Translations under genes and position numbers: made by a program
In this document: positions 59,760 through 64,000 of the stretch, in pieces
Layout: each line of letters opens with the position of its first letter
How positions within the stretch are numbered: the first letter of the stretch is position 1
Origin: Syngnathus acus
Taxonomy: Eukaryota > Chordata > Actinopteri > Syngnathiformes > Syngnathidae
Assembly (NCBI RefSeq): GCF_901709675.1
Contig: NC_051106.1
Span: 2,306,001-2,370,000, forward strand
Length of the DNA stretch: 64,000 bases
Reading direction: 5' to 3'
Notes under the pieces: model-generated
The model's input: the letters and a program-made list of their open reading frames with translations, nothing else
Database searches by the model: none
What the model was told of the DNA's origin: nothing

Positions 59760-61066
59760 CAGGTCACGTGAAACGGAAAAGGGAAAGTTAACCAAACGAC
59801 TGCAGAGCCCACGATGTTAAAAACCTAAAGAAACAATTACTTAAATAGTCTCAGTCAATGCAATAGTCAAACTGGAGGTGAAGTCTCATGCGGCTGTAAA
59901 TTATGATTGTGAGAGAAAGCAACAAGTGATTTATTCAAGTGTGCACTGGAAAATATTGATCAGTGACAATATTGTTGAAGTGATTGTGTCTCTTTTTCAA
60001 GATTGCTCAAAGAAAATGAAAGAGGGAATGACAGCTGAAGCTAAGGACTAAAAAAAAAAGAGTGAAATCTGCTTTTGGCCCACAGTTTGCTATGACACTC
60101 ATTATCTGAAGTGGGCCATTTTGAGGAAGGAGTAATCACCGCCGTAATCATCGCTTAGTCTTGGCAAACCTGCCCTGTTGTTCAAGGGCGTCTTATTGCT
60201 TATTATCTGAGATAACACGGACCATCGATAATCTTTCAACAACAACAGCGAGAAACAATACTCATCTGTTGTCTTCATGCACCTGCAAGGTCATGTGAGG
60301 TCATATGAAAATTTGGTGTTCAGAAAATTCAGAAGCATAGTCTTTTACAAATCTCAGTTTAGTCTAGTAAGAGAGAATCTCTTTTTACAAATATACTGTA
60401 TGGTGCCTTGTTCTAACTACCCACGCAAATCTAGGAGTTGGTGGTGTTTGAAAAATCTTGTGACCAAAGGGTGGCACTGCAGCATCACAAATGTAGACTG
60501 CTCTTCTCAATGGTCAGGCTGTCTATAATCCAAGGTTTGAAAAGCACTTGTCGCCTCTAAATTGTTCCTACAAAGAGCTTGGAAATACTTGACTTTTCTC
60601 CTTATGTGGTTATGGATTTCCCTTTTCTACAATTAAGTGCCATTAAAAGCTAATGTATCCAGTTTAACCACATTAAAGCAGTTGGGAGTGGATTGTGCCA
60701 TATTTTACCCATCCATGTTTTAAAAAAAGGAATCTTGCAACTTCATTGAATTATTTAAAAAAAACGAAAAAAAAAAAAAAAAGAAAAATAACAAAATGAG
60801 CAGAATGGCTGTGTTAAAGGGAAATCCACATTTTTAAAAGACGACCGAAAAAAGGCACAAGATCGAAAAAATTCATGATGACTTTGATAAAGATTCTTTA
60901 ATTATATTTTAGCATCCATAATATACTTAGTTGCATAAAACGCCTAAATGTAGGTATCTGGATTTTCAGTGATCTGCCGTGACACGCAAAACACGTATCT
61001 TGATGAGAGGCAATGATATTAATATTTTCTTGTCAAATGGTTACACATCTTTGGTTTTATGTTAAA

Positions 61067-61068
<2 letters not shown>

Positions 61069-61105
<37 letters not shown>

Positions 61106-61129
61106 CACACCACACACACACAACACACA

Positions 61130-61162
<33 letters not shown>
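61069..61162. repeat. (CA)n microsatellite, interrupted
   Basis: About 94 bases of CA units with several single-base interruptions (aacacacc, accc). Confidence 0.98.
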
Positions 61163-61165
<3 letters not shown>

Positions 61166-61719
61166 GACGGTCAGTGACAATGACATTAATTGGAGTTAAT
61201 AATTTTGGAAAGGATCTCCTAAAGCGTAAAAGTAAATTTGCTTTATAGCTCACATGCTCTGTGATAAAGTGAAACGTTTGAATATCATAAAATACCAAGC
61301 CTTAGTGGCAACTATTTTAATATACCAGAAATATTTAAATACTGTTGCGTCACTTCTAATTTTACAAGAGCTATTTATCTCATTTGCCACCAGGGGTCGT
61401 CATGTTGCCCTCAACTAAAACGACGGCATCATTACATTTATCTTTATTGTTTTATTCAGAACATTCTGTCCGAATTTAAACAAATGTCTAAATAAGACTA
61501 CTATTATATACAATAATTCAGTCAAATGACTAATTATGAAAATGAAGCTGTGTATTAAATGTATAGTGTATTATGTCGTATATACATCAATTGCTAAGTC
61601 TCATGCTCATGATGCACTGAGTGGATTGAGGCATATTTCCATAGAGGTTAATGAGGGGGCACTCTGAAGTAATTAAAGCAAGAGCATTATAAGGCAACTG
61701 TTTCACATAAGGTACTCAC

Positions 61720-62440
61720 TGCAAAATATGCTATACTTAATTAAAACTCTTTTGCTGACAGCATTTTGTATCTTCCAGGTAATCTGCTGTGAAATTAATA
61801 AAGCCCGGAGAATTAAATGACGCTTTCTGGCAAAGAAAGGCGATTTTTTCTTCTGCAGTATGCATGACAGGGGTTTCCATTTAGAATGTGTGATCCATAT
61901 TAAGCTGAAAAATAGTTCTTCAGGTTCTCTCGCTAATCTGATTCCAATTTCACTGGCGATGCGACACTGTAGCGACAAGCCAGGGGACGTTTAATTGGAA
62001 ACAGCCTGTGCGTTTAATTGGATTCTGTTAAGATGTGAAATCGCCTCCTGAATTACAGCCAGTGCGCCTTTAAAAGCTGATACCGACTGGTTTCCAGCGG
62101 TGATCAGTTAAGGGGCTGAAATAATGCCTCCATTCAACGGCGTGTCTCCGTACTGAGACATTCTTGAATTTGAAGCCAAACGGTATACTCGGTGGGCGGC
62201 CTTGCATTTCAAAGCCAAAACTATCTGATGAATAAATCGATTGTTGGGGAATGCTTCGGACACAATGGAAAAGACTTAAGGATTCGAGTTGTCACACAAT
62301 TCTGTTAATCGAGCCTTTGACGTCATGGCAACATGAGCCAATCTAGCAATATTCTGGATTAAAACGCACATTTCTCCATCGCGGATACTTCAGCTGTCAG
62401 ATAACCATTCCGAAGCAAGAAATCATGATATCATAGTTAA
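61720..62440. promoter_or_regulatory. Candidate conserved regulatory block
   Basis: Unique, repeat-free sequence of balanced composition with a 12-bp direct repeat cgtttaattgga at 61988-61999 and 62011-62022 and several further TTAATT/ATTAA words. The texture resembles vertebrate conserved non-coding elements. This is a judgement from appearance only. Confidence 0.25.
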
Positions 62441-64000
62441 GCCGAGCGTGTTAACATCCGACTGTCACAAGTTCAGTCTCTGTGTGGGTGGCACACAGCG
62501 AGCTTCCTTCACCCCCTCGAGGTTGGTGCTCTCCCAACCTCATACATTGAGATTTGTGGATTCTCCCGTTTGAGGGCCAGTCTCACCGTAGTGTGTGAAA
62601 AATAAATAAAAAAAAAAACCCAGCCCTGCTCTCCTCCACCTACATCTGTGACCCCCTCCGATAAGCTTGGAGTTCATCCGTTTCACTGATTAGTTTGCTG
62701 GGAGATTGAATGGCCGTGTGTGACCCTGTTGGCACTACCTGTGTGCCTGGATCAGCAGGTGGCGGCTACTCTGTCCAACATGATACTGAAACCATTATTT
62801 ATTGTCTGCCTGCCCAGCAAATCCAAGTTTTCCACCTCCCACAGAATTTATGGAAGGTAGATGCCATCTTTGGCTAGTTTATATTCTAGAAAAATGCTGT
62901 CGCTGAAATGTAATGCTAATATTACACACATAACTTGTAAAATGTGATTTATATTCTAGCGGAGTATACTGAGGTCATTAATAAGTTGTCTGGCAAAATT
63001 CGTACTGTATAAACTGTGTGTATATGGTAGCATTGACATGTTTGTATTTGTTGTGTGTTATTTACGGTCTGGACGAAAGCTCCACCACTGCGAAATAACA
63101 AGCACAAGAGGGATTTCATGCCTTTACCTCTCTGGAAAGAAATGTTTTTCTCAGTCAACACAATGTAGTTCCCTTCCCAACAAACTTTGTTTACCTCACC
63201 GGACTGGCAACAGCCTATATATTTCCTGAAAAGCCAATAGAATTAAATGGCGTCATTAAGTATGGGTTCCCACGGGTATAGTGCATTCAGGTTTACTTAT
63301 GTTACACCTCTGGCCTTTTTATCGTTGTTATCAATGGCACGCTGTGCATCATTAGAAAAAGACAAACAGCCTTCTTTCTTTCTGGGGTGCAGACAGAAAA
63401 TCAATGCTCAGTTTCCCATGAGCACCTAATTAGCTGGACACTTGTGCGCTGTTAAAACACAGAGCAGATCTCTTTGTCCGACGGGTCGATAGGGCGAAAT
63501 GCACGAGAGACACCTTCAGAGCTGATAAAGTGTCAGAGAGGTGAGGAGTAAACACACAAGTGACACTTATGGTCTAGCACGTCTCACACCTACTATATGC
63601 TTCGGCAGACTTGATTTCAACTTTATCGGCTGAGTCGCAGGCACATTTCACACTCGGGTCAAAACAAATGTTTTTTCTTATCTCATTATGACTTGCGATG
63701 ATTTTTGATACACACTACCGAAACTATCTTTGTTGTTTTTAAAGCACAAATGTAAAAAGTAAGCTAGGTATAGGTTTTATTCCATTTTGGTTCAAAAGAG
63801 TCAAGAGATTGCTTGAAAGATGGTCAGACTGATTTACTGTTCAAGGAAACCTCAAAGAAATATATGGTCATAAATTCAAACAAAATTATAATCATTATCA
63901 TGGCTGACGGTTCAGTGAGCATCTCGTGGATGAACTCCATAAATGTAAATTTAGTTCTTTTTTTGTGTGATGCCAACACATAAAAGTACTAATGATAGCA

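Larger units (their letters stand above)
57836..64000. other. Upstream non-coding region
   Basis: No gene recognised in 6.2 kb upstream of ralgapa2. Contains CTCF-like motifs (58097-58111, 59745-59759), a (CAT/CTT)n repeat (59060-59152), a (CA)n repeat (61069-61162), an A-rich stretch near 60763-60790 and a unique block (61720-62440) with homeodomain-type words. All ORFs are below 95 codons and look random. Confidence 0.7.

Noticed and set aside
61062-61298. Val/Cys-repeat ORF on the minus strand
   Set aside because: It is the translation of the CA microsatellite.

Overview
The window is vertebrate nuclear DNA, almost certainly from a teleost fish. It has spliced genes with short GT-AG introns, abundant microsatellites, TA-flanked inverted-repeat elements, hAT-type elements with 8-bp target duplications and a LINE-2-like remnant. 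Nothing in it looks bacterial, viral or plasmid-like. Bases 1-240 and the tandem array near 7 kb carry a 'ctggc(a/g)accagtccag' sequence that I recall from many percomorph fish genomes. I cannot name the species.

One protein gene dominates the window and lies entirely on the minus strand: ralgapa2, encoding the alpha-2 subunit of the Ral GTPase-activating protein complex. By splicing the minus strand by eye I placed 38 coding exons from the ATG at 57581 down to 17490. They give 5763 coding bases, or 1921 codons. Phases agree at every junction and there is no stop codon. The human gene, as I recall it, has about 40 exons. The missing C-terminal segment (end of the Rap/Ran-GAP domain and tail, roughly 80 residues) is not visible in bases 1-17489 and so should lie beyond the left edge. 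The last visible intron is therefore longer than 17.4 kb, while many other introns are only 75-110 bp.

Layout from left to right: 1-17489, terminal intron with a 156-bp tandem array split by an inverted-repeat element, microsatellites, a G-quadruplex-prone tract and otherwise unique sequence; 17490-31564, GAP domain and central exons (38 to 26); 31565-36216, an intron with an 836-bp TA-flanked element; 36217-46052, dense exons 25 to 4, including an Akt-type phosphorylation motif and two possible cassette exons; 46053-57475, introns 3 and 1 with hAT elements, a Tigger-like element, a LINE-2 remnant and exons 2 and 3; 57476-57581, exon 1; 57582-57835, 5' UTR and promoter with two upstream ATGs; 57836-64000, upstream non-coding sequence with candidate CTCF sites and a candidate conserved regulatory block near 62 kb.

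I saw no rRNA, tRNA, CRISPR array or second protein gene. I found no evidence of an undescribed biological system. The more interesting signals are the oversized terminal intron, the upstream ORFs, the optional exons and the layered transposon insertions. Comparisons with human proteins and known repeat families are from memory, not from a search.
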